Below are positions 22,291-33,232 of a stretch of 64,000 nt of DNA, in pieces; within the stretch, counting starts at the first letter, position 1; each line of letters starts with the position of its first letter. The notes below the pieces were generated by a model, which ran no database searches, was not told the DNA's origin, and worked only from the letters and a program-made list of their open reading frames with translations. The stretch spans positions 40,788,793-40,852,792 of the forward strand of contig NC_054713.1 of assembly GCF_016097555.1 (NCBI RefSeq), read 5' to 3'. Source of the DNA: Gigantopelta aegis (Eukaryota > Mollusca > Gastropoda > Neomphalida > Peltospiridae). Both the position numbers and the translations under genes were made by a program.

Positions 22291-22592
22291 TAATTTTCCA
22301 TCAGCCGATGATTGCACTTTTCCAAAACATTAAAGAGCGCGAAACGCCACGTTTGACATTATTTTAACAAAATAACAACAGACAACAACATCTATAACAA
22401 TGCAACTTTATTATTATTAGGAATTTAAATGTATTTGAATAGTAAAAACATCAATAATTCAGATCTATTCTGACATTATTAAGAAGTACATTTCAAATGA
22501 ATAAGATATCGTGTATTTGACATTTCCGCTGACATTAATAAGAGGTTGTATATGTAAAATCATTATTGACATTAATAAGTGTCACAAACTTT

Positions 22593-22603
22593 GGGACTTC
22601 CGG
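22593..22603 (+). promoter_or_regulatory. Candidate ETS-type site at element start
   Basis: GGGACTTCCGG contains ACTTCCGG, the reverse complement of the ETS/GABP core CCGGAAGT, at the very first bases of the element. Known TATA-less internal promoters of this kind can start transcription at the element's own 5' end. Confidence 0.4.
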
Positions 22604-22780
22604 TTGTGTATTTGTTGTGATAAGACGTGTTTCAGAGTGCTCTTGGTATTTTTCGGTTTTTATTGTTTGGAGATGTGTGTTTTGTTTTTTACTGAAATGC
22701 AAGAGACTTGATCTTTTTTTGATGGGAAAGTTGTGTATTGTCAGGGTTTTTTTAGTTTTTAAAAAAATCTGACTTTTGTG

Positions 22781-23956
22781 ATGTCGACTTCGGTCAACGG
22801 TGGAGAGAAGAGGCCCATTTTGGGTGCGAGGTACAGGAAGGAATGCACAGTTTCTATTGATGTTTTGGATAATCTAAAACACAAGATTGATGACATTTAC
22901 AAAGCTTTGGAAGATATTACTGGTGAGAATACAGTTTTGGCGATTGTTCCCAAATATGCTAACATTCTGGATGTGACTTTTGATTGTGAAGAAAATGCGA
23001 GGTTGGTAGCCGATGGTTTTTCGTTCAATGGACATGATTTTAACTGTAGCATGTTGTTTTCTGACACAGTGGTGGTGTCTTTTATGCATTTACCATCATA
23101 TGTAACTGATGATGGCATTGTCAAGAAACTAAATGAATACAAGATTGCGGTAATATCTGACATTAAAAGGCGGAAACATGCTGGACTTCCCATTTTTGAT
23201 GGAACACGTTATGTAAGGGTGAAATTTCCGGAAAACGTCAAATCGATGCCATATTCTGTGAAGTTTGATACTGCAGAAGGACCCATGTTTTTTCGGGTAA
23301 TACACAGTGGTCAAACAAAAGTATGCTGGAACTGTTTATCTGATTCACATGTCATGAAGTTTTGTCCAGATATTGTGTGCAATTTTTGTAAACAAACTGG
23401 CCATATAAAACAGTTTTGTGAAAAGTTAAAGTGTGGTGAGTGTAACAAGAGACATTCTCAGTGTAGTTGTAAGGACGGTAGAAGTAGAGAGGAATGTGAT
23501 TCTGATGTGGAATATACAAGTAATGGAGAGGAACACAGTTCTGATGAAGAAAATATGGACGATGAGGTAATTGAAAAAGTAATTTCGATCCCTAAAGGAG
23601 CCCCGTCAGTGAAGCATGCCAAGCCAGCTAAAGACAATGAGGAGGTTAGAGGAACAAAGACAGAAGAAGGAAAGAAATCGGACAATACTAGTGTGAAGCG
23701 AGTGACTGATTCACCTGTTAAAAACAGAAGCTCAGATGTTGGGAATGAAAGAACCGAGACAATGGGTGACCGCTTACCACGCACGGACATAGATCAATTG
23801 GAGAACACTGAACACCATGACTCTCAAAACAGAAAATACAGAAGGAGGAGAATGGTCGATCGACCTAATGAAGCGTTTATCAGGAGGTTAGCCGAGGAAA
23901 GAAAAAGAAAAGGAATTGACACTGATCCAAATGGAAAAAAATTAAAACCTGTTTAG
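22781..23956 (+). CDS. Gag-like zinc-knuckle protein (LINE ORF1 / ZCCHC3-like)
   Basis: An intact 391-residue frame starting MSTSVNGG; a GTG one codon upstream is in frame, but ATG is the normal start. Residues about 50-165 look like the RRM-like region that precedes zinc knuckles in Tx1-type ORF1 and ZCCHC3-like proteins, with GPMFFRVIHSGQTKVC leading into the first knuckle. Two perfect C-x2-C-x4-H-x4-C knuckles lie at C182-C195 and C200-C213; a degenerate third (C218, C221, H225, C228/C230) follows. Residues about 235-270 are acidic and Ser-rich, and the C terminus is strongly basic (RKYRRRR, AEERKRKG). The likely role is nucleic-acid binding and RNP formation for retrotransposition. A domesticated host gene is possible, but the surrounding 5' and 3' structure favours an element. 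There is no sign of pseudogenisation. Confidence 0.8.
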   Translation: MSTSVNGGEKRPILGARYRKECTVSIDVLDNLKHKIDDIYKALEDITGENTVLAIVPKYANILDVTFDCEENARLVADGFSFNGHDFNCSMLFSDTVVVSFMHLPSYVTDDGIVKKLNEYKIAVISDIKRRKHAGLPIFDGTRYVRVKFPENVKSMPYSVKFDTAEGPMFFRVIHSGQTKVCWNCLSDSHVMKFCPDIVCNFCKQTGHIKQFCEKLKCGECNKRHSQCSCKDGRSREECDSDVEYTSNGEEHSSDEENMDDEVIEKVISIPKGAPSVKHAKPAKDNEEVRGTKTEEGKKSDNTSVKRVTDSPVKNRSSDVGNERTETMGDRLPRTDIDQLENTEHHDSQNRKYRRRRMVDRPNEAFIRRLAEERKRKGIDTDPNGKKLKPV

Positions 23957-24479
23957 AACTTTAATTGCTGGTGTTTATAAAACAGACGTTTGAGAAGTGA
24001 ATGAAATTACTATTTTTTAATTTATTTTTTTCAATGTTTATAAGAAATGATGATAATATATATATTAATGGATGAAATCAGTATGAATGAGCGCGAGAGG
24101 TCAGAGTAGTTCAGTGAATGGTTCTTGTGTGTGCGTGTTTATTGCTTTAATATATATTTTATTTATTGAATGTGAATTGTTGAATTTGTAAATAAAAAGA
24201 TAAAAAAAATCATTACTGACATTAATAAGTGTCACAAACTTTACTGACAGGAAAAATGGTTGTATACTTGAAATCTTTACTGACAGAAATAAGAGGTTAT
24301 ATATTCGAAACCTTAACTATCATAAAAAGGGATATAGATATGAATGCTAATCTGGGCAGGCTACTGTAACTAACATTTCCGGCTATCTGACCTCTGACCT
24401 CGCACTTTAAACTAATAAATCACTGAAGCAATTAATGGCTTTTTACTCTAGAGTATCACTTTAAAATATACATCTATAA

Positions 24480-24566
24480 CCCGTGATAGCTCAGTTGGTA
24501 GAGCGGAGGACTGTAGAGTTGTACACTGATATCCTTAGGTCACTGGTTCGAATCCGGTTCGCGGGA
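24480..24566 (+). tRNA. tRNA-Tyr: tRNA-Tyr(GUA), copy 3, with intron
   Basis: Identical to copy 2 including the 14-nt intron, within a unit that looks identical to unit 2 wherever compared. It is the first tRNA downstream of the retroelement. Confidence 0.96.
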
Positions 24567-24782
24567 ATTATTTTACAATTTTATTTTAAAATAGTTTAAT
24601 GTGATTCGACGAGGTAGCACAAATCACGACTTTTGATGTACCAGTCGTAGAGCACTGGTTGGCATGGTAAAATACCCAATAAATCCACTTATGGGTGCTC
24701 TATGGCAGTGAATAAATGAATGAATGAATGATTGTATGAATATTTAACACCTTATCAGCACAAAACAGTACATTAAAAGTTC

Positions 24783-25116
24783 GTTTGTTTTGTTTAACGA
24801 AAGCACTAAAGCACATTGATTTATTAATCATCGGCTGTTGGATGTCAAACATTTGGTAATTCTGACATATAGTCTCAGAAAGGAAACCCGCTATAGTTTC
24901 TCTTTAGTAGCAAGGGATCATTTATATGCATACCACAGCCTTAAACCCGATACTACTGATGGTATTGTATTGAGACGGAATTCGAACAAGATTAGGAAAA
25001 TGTAGCTGGTTTCCTCTCTAAGACTATATGTCAAAATTACGAAATAGTTGACATTCAATAGCCGATGATTTAAAAAATCAATGTGCTCTAGTGGTGTCGT
25101 TAAACAAAACAAAATG
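24783..25116. mobile_element. SINE-A foldback in tRNA unit 3
   Basis: Sequence matches the unit 2 foldback as far as I compared. Confidence 0.8.
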
Positions 25117-25556
25117 TAATTTTCCATCAGCCGATGATTGCACTTTTCCAAAACATTAAAGAGCGCGAAACGCCACGTTTGACATTATTTTAACAAAATA
25201 ACAACAGACAACAACATCTATAACAATGCAACTTTATTATTATTAGGAATTTAAATGTATTTGAATAGTAAAAACATCAATAATTCAGATCTATTCTGAC
25301 ATTATTAAGAAGTACATTTCAAATGAATAAGATATCGTGTATTTGACATTTCCGCTGACATTAATAAGAGGTTGTATATGTAAAATCATTATTGACATTA
25401 ATAAGTGTCACAAACTTTACTGACATAAATAAGCGGTTATATATTTAAAAACCTTAACTGTCATAAAAGGTTTATAGATATAGAAAGCTGATCGAGATAG
25501 GTTATATTGTATGATACCCATGTATTACCGAGACTCTTGCCTCGACTGGAGTTACT

Positions 25557-25942
25557 GGCCTCGGTGGCGTCGTGGTAGGCCATCGGTCTACAGGCTGGTA
25601 GGTACTGGGTTCGGATCCCAGTCGAGGAATGGGATTTTTAATCCAGATACCGACTCCAAACCCTGAGTGAGTTCTCCGAAAGGCTCAATGAGTAGGTGTA
25701 AACCACTTGCACCGACCAGTGATCCGTAACTGGTTCAACAAAGGCCATGGTTTGTGCTATCCTGTCTGTGGGAAGCGCAAATAAAAGATCCCCTACTGTT
25801 AATCGGAAGAGTAGCCCATGTAGTGGCGACAGAGGGTTTCCTCTCAAAATCTGTGCGGTCCTTAACGATACGTCTGACTCCATATAACCGTAAATAAAAT
25901 GTGTTGAGTGCGTCGTTAAATAAAACATTTCTTTCTTTCTTT
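25557..25942 (+). mobile_element. SINE-B in tRNA unit, paralogue
   Basis: Same site as 21010-21394, with several substitutions (for example GTTCTCCGAAAGG for GTGCTCCGCAAGG), so this pair is older than the near-identical segments. Confidence 0.87.
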
Positions 25943-26205
25943 TTTCTTTCGACCGGAGTTTTGAGTCTATTTACATACACTGAAAACATAACAGTCATAA
26001 TCTTTACTGACATCAATAAGAGGTTATATATTTAAAAACCTTAACTATCATAAAAGGGTTATAGATATAAAAGCTAATCTGGGCAGGCTAATGCGAGTAA
26101 CATTTCCTGCTATCTGGCCTCTGACCTCGCACTTTAAACTAATAAATCACTGAAGCAATTAATGGCTTTTACTCTAGAGTATCACTTTAAAATATACATC
26201 TATAA

Positions 26206-26294
26206 CCCGTGATAGCTCAGTTGGTAGAGCGGAGGACTGTAGAGTTATATACATTGATATCCTTAGGTCACTGGTTCGAATCCGGTTCGCGGGA
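26206..26294 (+). tRNA. tRNA-Tyr: tRNA-Tyr(GUA), copy 4, with longer intron
   Basis: The mature sequence is the same as the other copies; the intron is 16 nt (AGTTATATACATTGAT). Acceptor, D, anticodon and T arms are all intact. Confidence 0.95.
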
Positions 26295-26514
26295 ATTTGT
26301 TTTACAATTTTATTTTAAAATATTTTAATCTGATTCGACGAGGTAGGGCAAATCACGACTTTTGATATACCAGTCGTAGAGCACTGGTTCGCAGGGTAAA
26401 AATACCCAATTAATCCACTGATGGTGCTCTATGGCAGTGAATAAATGAATGATTGAATGAATAAATGTATGAATATTTAACACCTTATTAGCACAAAAAG
26501 TACATTAAAAGTTC

Positions 26515-26995
26515 GTTTGTTTTGTTTAACGACACCACTAGAGCACATTGATGTATTAATCATCGGCTATTGGATGTCAAACATTTGGTAATTCTGACAT
26601 AGTTTTAGAGAAGAAACCCTCTATATTTTTTTCAGTAGTAGCAAGGGATCATTTATATGTATCATCCCACAGACAGGATAGCACATATCACGGCCTTGAA
26701 TCCGATACTAGTAATGGTATTGAATTGAGACGGAATTCGAACAAGATTGTTGAATACGACATCGCATATATATTTTTAATTGAAGGATTTAGGAGTGCCT
26801 CTTCATGCGTTCACACCACGACTGGTATATCGATGACCGTGGTGTGTACAATCGTGTCTGTGGGATGGTAATAATGCACATAAAAGATCCCTTGCTGCTA
26901 ATGGAAAACTGTAGCGGGTTTCCTCTGAAGACTACAAGTGAGAAATACAATATGTTTGACATGCACTCGCCGATAATTGCACTATTCCAAAACAA
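26515..26995. mobile_element. Longer SINE-A inverted pair in tRNA unit 4
   Basis: A minus SINE-A reaching CACGGCCTTGAATCCG and a plus SINE-A from ACCACGACTGGTATATCG face each other around about 110 bp. It looks like the less deleted form of the foldback in the other units. Confidence 0.78.
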
Positions 26996-27129
26996 TAACG
27001 TGGGCAAACCCCCACTTTTGATATTATATTTACAAAATAACAAGAACCAAAGAAATATATAACAATTCAACTTTATTATTAGGAATTTAAATGTATTGAA
27101 AAGTAAAAGCGTCCATAATTTCACATTAT

Positions 27130-27720
27130 TACCAGATATAAATTTCAGATCTATAATGATATTAATAAGAAGTAGATTTCAAATGAATAAGATATATCTG
27201 ACATTCCCCCTGACATTAATAAGAGGTTGTAGATTAGAAATTATTAATGACATTAACAGTAAAAAAATGTTACTGACATAAAAGGGATTATATACTGGAA
27301 ATCTTTACTGACATTAAAAAGAGGTTATATATTTGAAACCTTAATTGACACTAATAACAATCAAAACCTTTAATGACATAAAAAGGGTTATATGTGTTAA
27401 TGAAATCTTCACTGACTTTAATAATATGCATACTCTTTTAAAGACATAAAAAGGCTTATATGTTTGGAATCTTTACTGACATTAATAAGAGGTTATATAT
27501 TTGAAACCTTAATTAACACTAATAACAGTCAAAACCTTTAATGACATAAAAAGGGTTATAGTTATTCATGAAATCTTCACTGACTTTAGTAATATTCTTA
27601 CTCTTTTAAAGATATAAAAATGATTATATATTTGGAATATTTACTGACAGGTTATATATTTGAAAACTAGCTGTCATAAAAGGATCATAGATATGAAAGC
27701 TAACCAAGACAGATCTTAGT
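27130..27720 (+). repeat. AT-rich degenerate minisatellite
   Basis: Repeated CTTTACTGACATTAATAAG and GGTTATATATTTGAAA motifs at about 30-80 bp spacing. Shorter stretches of the same repeat lie at 19514-19740, 20800-20960 and 24215-24330. Confidence 0.8.
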
Positions 27721-28379
27721 ATATGATACCCCTGTATTAGCAAGAGTCTTGCTTCAACTATGAGTCTTATGTCTATCTAGATTAATTTACATATACAAAG
27801 AACATCGATGTCCTCTAGTGGTGTCGTTAAACAAAACAAAATGTAATTTTCCATTAGCCGATGATTGCACTTTTCCAAAACATTAAAGAGCACGAAACGC
27901 CACGTTTCACATTATTTTAATAAAATAACAACAACGAACAAAATCTATAGCAATACAACTTTATTATTATTAGGAATTTAAATGTATTGAACAGTAAAAA
28001 CATCAATAATTCAGATCTATTCTGACATTATTAAGCTGTAGATTTCAAATGAATAAGATATTGTATATTTGAAATTTCCGCTGACATTAATAAGGTTGTA
28101 TGTGCGAAATCATTACTGACATTAATAAGTGTCACAAACTTTACTGACAGGAAAAATGGTTGTATACTTGAAATCTTTACTGACAGAAATAAGAGGTTAT
28201 ATATTCGAAACCTTAACTATCATAAAAAGGGATATAGATATGAATGCTAATCTGGGCAGGCTACTGTAACTAACATTTCCGGCTATCTGACCTCTGACCT
28301 CGCACTTTAAACTAATAAATCACTGAAGCAATTAATGGCTTTTTACTCTAGAGTATCACTTTAAAATATACATCTATAA

Positions 28380-28466
28380 CCCGTGATAGCTCAGTTGGTA
28401 GAGCGGAGGACTGTAGAGTTGTACACTGATATCCTTAGGTCACTGGTTCGAATCCGGTTCGCGGGA
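28380..28466 (+). tRNA. tRNA-Tyr: tRNA-Tyr(GUA), copy 5, with intron
   Basis: Identical to copies 2 and 3, 14-nt intron included. The last copy before gap 2. Confidence 0.96.
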
Positions 28467-28682
28467 ATTATTTTACAATTTTATTTTAAAATAGTTTAAT
28501 GTGATTCGACGAGGTAGCACAAATCACGACTTTTGATGTACCAGTCGTAGAGCACTGGTTGGCATGGTAAAATACCCAATAAATCCACTTATGGGTGCTC
28601 TATGGCAGTGAATAAATGAATGAATGAATGATTGTATGAATATTTAACACCTTATCAGCACAAAACAGTACATTAAAAGTTC

Positions 28683-28902
28683 GTTTGTTTTGTTTAACGA
28701 AAGCACTAAAGCACATTGATTTATTAATCATCGGCTGTTGGATGTCAAACATTTGGTAATTCTGACATATAGTCTCAGAAAGGAAACCCGCTATAGTTTC
28801 TCTTTAGTAGCAAGGGATCATTTATATGCATACCACAGCCTTAAACCCGATACTACTGATGGTATTGTATTGAGACGGAATTCGAACAAGATTAGGAAAA
28901 TG
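28683..28902. mobile_element. SINE-A foldback in tRNA unit 5, cut by gap
   Basis: Matches unit 3 up to the gap edge; the right arm is lost in the gap. Confidence 0.8.
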
Positions 28903-29102
28903 NNNNNNNNNNNNNNNNNNNNNNNNNNNNNNNNNNNNNNNNNNNNNNNNNNNNNNNNNNNNNNNNNNNNNNNNNNNNNNNNNNNNNNNNNNNNNNNNNN
29001 NNNNNNNNNNNNNNNNNNNNNNNNNNNNNNNNNNNNNNNNNNNNNNNNNNNNNNNNNNNNNNNNNNNNNNNNNNNNNNNNNNNNNNNNNNNNNNNNNNNN
29101 NN
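28903..29102. other. Assembly gap 2 (200 N)
   Basis: Exactly 200 N. The left edge is inside a tRNA-Tyr unit and the right edge is not, so further tRNA units may be missing. Confidence 0.98.
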
Positions 29103-29441
29103 ATAAAACATGAATAATCATATTGTTATAATAAGCATGTAATTAAATGATAAAATGTAGTATATGGCACCAAGCACCGTTAAACATAGCAAGTGCTATA
29201 ACTGCTATCATAACATATTTTATATGTTATAAGTTAAACACTTACATGTTTATCTAATATATAAATATTTCTACTTTATTAAATTAAAAGAGAACTAGTT
29301 GAAGCCTTTCTATAGAAACATGTGTGTGTGTGGGGGGGGGGGGGGGTAATTATTATATACGAGGAAGTGATATGGGTAAAATACAACGTCTTATAACGGA
29401 ATGTTGGTAAACAAAATATCATTTTTAGCAGCATGATCTTT
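29103..29441. other. Intergenic, AT-rich
   Basis: No gene seen. A GTGTGTGTG plus poly-G tract lies at 29322-29346. Confidence 0.4.
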
Positions 29442-29655
29442 ACCACGACTGGTATATCAAAGGCCGTGGTATGTATTATCCTGTCTGTGGCATGGTGCAT
29501 GTAAAAGATTCCTTACTACTATTGGGAAATGTATCGGGTTTTCTCTCTAAAACTATATGTCAGAATTACAAGAGGTTTGATATCAATAGCCGATGATTAA
29601 TAAATCAATGTGTTCTAGTGGTGTCTTTAAACAAAACAAACTTGAACTTTAACTT
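29442..29655 (+). mobile_element. SINE-A 3' portion
   Basis: ACCACGACTGGTATATC through GTGTCTTTAAACAAAACAAAC. Confidence 0.8.
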
Positions 29656-29775
29656 TTACTATATAGAATGATGATGTTATTATTAAAACAGCAAACTCGA
29701 TAATAATATATACTGAATAAAAGATATTAGGGAACACACCAAGACTAACAGGAAAAGGTTTATCGTATATTGTTA

Positions 29776-30197
29776 TTTTCGTGCTTATATCCAGTTATGT
29801 TTCAAGCACGCTGTACTGGACACACACTTCAGCTATATGGACGATTATCAGGTAAGGACAGAGGGGATGGACAGGATAATGGCTAGCTGTTAGTTAATTA
29901 GTGAGAGAGACGACGTCGGTGTATTGGCCTTACACCAACCCACTGTTAAAGTTATTTTAACGACACCACTAGAGCACATTGATTAATTAGTCATCGGCTG
30001 TTGTATACCAAACATTTGGTAAATCGGACTCGTGTCATCAGAGGAAACCCGCTACATTTTGTCTTAATGCAGCAAGGGATCTTTCATATGTACTTTCCCA
30101 CAGATCGGAAAGCACATACCACGGCCTTTCACTAATTGTGGTGCACTGGTTGGAACGAGAAAAAACCCAACCTATACCACGACACCACCGAGGCAGG
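29776..30197 (-). mobile_element. SINE-C interrupted by a SINE-A
   Basis: A minus SINE-C tail and middle (29776-29945) resume only as the head end TACCACGACACCACCGAGGC at 30175-30197. The intervening block is a separate SINE. Confidence 0.72.
29946..30172 (-). mobile_element. SINE-A/D nested in SINE-C
   Basis: Minus strand, from AACGACACCACTAGAGCAC to GGAACGAGAAAAAACCCAAC. The tRNA-like head is missing. Confidence 0.75.
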
Positions 30198-30432
30198 TAC
30201 CAACACCTTCGTTCATAGTATCAGTAAGTTAACCGTGTTACTGACATTCAGTCTTTACGTTACATCTTTAATCTTTATACAGACTTTACGACATTAACAG
30301 CGACTGAAATTTGATTAAGTCAACCGCTTGTCGCCAACGTTTCTAGACTGATTGGTTACGCTACACAGGTAAAACAGAAATTACGTAGATTTCGGAAAGC
30401 CAATAAATAAGGACCAGGGAAATGTTCGTATT

Positions 30433-30823
30433 TCAAGACGCACTCAATGTCCATTTTATGCACGGCTATATGGCGTCAGGACAATATGGTTATGGTTGGA
30501 CCCACACAGAATTGGAGGGAGGGGGGAGGGAAACCCGCTGTCGCCACTTCATGGGCTACTCTTTTCGAATAGCCAGCAAGGGATATTTTTATATGTGCCA
30601 TCCCACAGACAGGATTGTTACATACCACGGCCTTTGGTACACCAAGTGTGGAGCAGTGGTTGGATGGGCAGAAGAAATAGCCCAATGGGTCCACCGACGG
30701 GGGATCGATCCCCTAGGACCGACCAAACCAAGCATCAAAGGGGCGAAAAACGCTTAACCCATTGAGCTTTAAAACCGTTTTACGTCCCCCCCCTGTCCCC
30801 CCCCCCCCCCCCCCCCCCCCCCC
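30433..30823 (-). mobile_element. A/B chimeric SINE with poly-C at its 5' end
   Basis: Left is a B-type tail (GACGCACTCAATGTCC), right an A-type body and GATCGATCCCCTAGGACCG head. Beyond TTTTACGTCC comes an interrupted C run to 30823, which is a G run on the SINE strand. Confidence 0.8.
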
Positions 30824-32943
30824 AAATTAAATAATTCGGCCGAAACGTTATCGAACTAAACGTTTGCTGGCTGAACTCAAGACTGGTGTTCCCTTATGTG
30901 TGTCTCGTACAGTATATTGCCGCTATTTGCACAATTAGATATATATTTTCCATATATTTCTTATTGAAGTGGTTCTCTTCTACATGTGATGCGCCATTTG
31001 TTGTGCTTGATTTAGACCTGCTAATGCTAATCTAGATCAATGCAATGATTGTAGATTCACCAAGTCCATCGCCTAAAAAAGCGGTAACAAACGTATTAAA
31101 GGTTTGTTATATCATAGTTAAAAATACCAGAAAATATGCAATTTCCGTTCTTCTTCTTCTTCTTTTTTCTTTGTTTTTGCATTTATTTTAATACATAACA
31201 ACAAATTAATGGATCCAACACATAATCTTTGCATACATAACTCGTGAATAACGAAAGTGTAATGTGCTACGCCGTACGTGTACACAGAGTAGCGTCCGGC
31301 AGGACTAGATTCCTGTGTTATCACATCGTAACAAATCTTCTGAAACTGGCTAATCCATAAAATCCGGCAAGTTGACTGGATAGGATCGTCAAGTACAGAC
31401 AAAGTACACGGAGACAGTAAACCTGTCGGCGACAACCGCCTAGCATAACGTTGCGTAGTGTTCGCCTCAACTGAACGCGTCCAATTCTGTCGGTTGTCTA
31501 CTAAACATTTGTCAATAAGATATTTTATTTTCTACTAGCAAAATTAAATTATTTGGTTCTAATATTGTGTGGATATATAGTTGAATGTACAATGTTTACA
31601 TCTGAAGGCAAATTTTAATTTAATCATTTACCACTATGGTTTCGAACACGCCCATCGCGAGTCCGATCTCCGATAAGATCGGGGGTCTGACTCGGGACAG
31701 CAATAGCACCTTTTAAAACGTATTGTAAGCACACCCATCTAGGTACAGGCTTGGTACTTTATTTTATGTATATATTTTTGCTCAAATATGGTACAATGAA
31801 GCTTTTTTTCATGCAAGTCGAATAACCCAAATTGCCAGTTTTTACATTTTTTACAAATCGATCTAATCTCATATCAGTGGATATAACCAAGCTATTTGTA
31901 AAAAAAAAAATTTTTAGTTCGAGGGTGGTTAGTTGTAGGTAGTGGAGGTGGGGGGGGGGCCGGGGGGGGGGGGGGACTGTACTACCACTTCCAACGCCCC
32001 AACCCTGTTGTCCTTTTTTTATCCGCCCTAAACCATTAGCGAACCCTTATATACCAAAATAAAACCAATTTGTTTTAAAGGCGCGTTAACCTCTATACTT
32101 AGATACGCCAATCATTCTAATTTGTATATAATGATAAGTATTTCTCTTTCCTCACGCCCCGCCCTTGGTATCAGAGGTCAGCAACTCATCTACATAATGT
32201 ATCAACGTTAATAACAGTAATCTATTTCCGAAATTCACCACAACCTGTTTGATGTTAATCACTACACTCAAACATCCCGGCCGTGAAATCTGTCCTGTTC
32301 CGAAATTAAAGACCATACTCAAACAAGCGGCCCGTGAAATCGTGTCGGTTTTTCTTGGATGGGTAAATTTCTCTAATTTCGCACGTTACCAGATATGAGG
32401 TGATATACCAAAAGAAGCTTAGTTGACAGATCGGTATATTTTACCTGTGGAATGCGAGCTGGGAATGAAATTGGCGACATTCCGGCGCGAGGGAACGAGC
32501 AATAACTCTCCGACTGGTTAGCGGTGGCTCTCTCAGGTCGTCGTGTACAGGTGTCACAAAGATTTTTTGGGTGGAATGTACTGTACAGAAGATTTGTCGC
32601 AATGGCGTGTTCCGAAAACACACTTTTGTGAAAGGTGCGTCATGGTGTGCGTATCTTCATCTGATAAATTGTTGGGGGGGAAAAAAGCAGATTGTTTAAT
32701 TAAAAGGTGATAAAGTAATAAAGACAAACATTACCAAAAACCCAAAAGCAACTCCTCCCCCCCCCCCCCCCCAAAAAAAAAGGGAAAAAGTTGACAATCG
32801 AAAGTCACTCCCAACCCTTTTTCGTTTCTGTTTTTGTTTGTTTGTGAAATTTAACACTCAAAAACACAGAAACAACATAAACAGATAAAAACAGCTCTAC
32901 AAAAATGGTAACAATAATAGTAGCCCGTACAAAAAATAAAATA

Positions 32944-32948
<5 letters not shown>
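30824..32948. other. Intergenic, no gene recognised
   Basis: Holds repeat E at 31628-31705, an interrupted poly-G at 31947-31975 and poly-C at 32757-32772. Open frames at 31118-31435 and 32373-32623 (minus) have no recognisable motif. Confidence 0.4.
31628..31705 (+). repeat. Dispersed repeat E
   Basis: Second close copy of the 6615-6700 repeat (GGTTTCGAACACGCCCATC). Confidence 0.65.
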
Positions 32949-32980
<32 letters not shown>

Positions 32981-33100
32981 TATGGGAGAGAGAGAGAGAG
33001 CGAGAGGATATAGAGAGAGAGAGAGAGGAGAGAGAGATGAGATGAGAGAGAAGAGAGAGAGATATGAGAGGAGAGAGAGAGGGGAGAAAGAGAGAGAATT
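32949..33100 (+). repeat. AT then GA microsatellites
   Basis: A pure AT run of about 34 nt is followed by interrupted GA repeats. Confidence 0.85.
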
Positions 33101-33189
33101 TTTTAATATGTTATTATGAAATTAAGATTAAAAAAGAGGACAATTTTTAATATGTTGGTCATGTGACTGGAAATGTTCAGAATGTTTAC

Positions 33190-33191
33190 AC

Positions 33192-33228
<37 letters not shown>
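33190..33228 (+). repeat. CA microsatellite
   Basis: CA dinucleotides, nearly pure. Confidence 0.85.

Positions 33229-33232
<4 letters not shown>

Larger units (their letters stand above)
22593..24205 (+). mobile_element. ORF1-only non-LTR-type retroelement (about 1.6 kb)
   Basis: Unique DNA interrupts a tRNA array unit here. It begins GGGACTTCCGG, has a 188-nt leader, one open frame, a 3' UTR of about 250 nt with AATAAA near 24190, and an A-rich end (GATAAAAAAAA). It is flanked by 37-bp near-identical sequences at 22556-22592 and 24206-24242, with one mismatch; these resemble a long target-site duplication. No reverse transcriptase or endonuclease ORF follows, so it could only move in trans. 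It resembles in design the mammalian HAL1 elements, which also carry only ORF1. Alternatives are a retrocopied ORF1 transcript or an internally deleted LINE. Confidence 0.75.
19514..28902 (+). repeat. Tandem segmental array carrying tRNA-Tyr genes
   Basis: Five units repeat the order: AT-rich minisatellite (CTGACATTAATAAGAGG motif), GGCTTTTACTCTAGAG leader, tRNA-Tyr, SINE-derived fragment, SINE foldback, minisatellite. tRNA spacings are 1686, 2826, 1726 and 2174 bp; the 2826-bp interval includes the 1.6-kb retroelement. Segments starting at 21473, 24299 and 28203 look identical wherever I compared them, over up to about 1.1 kb, while units 1 and 4 differ more. The array runs into gap 2. Confidence 0.92.

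Noticed and set aside
22092-22325. Repeated 77-codon frame identical at 22092 and 24918
   Set aside because: It lies in the SINE foldback of duplicated array units; identity comes from DNA duplication.
22593-24205. LTR-element gag gene
   Set aside because: No long terminal repeats, protease or polymerase frame; A-rich 3' end and an ORF1-like layout fit a non-LTR element better.
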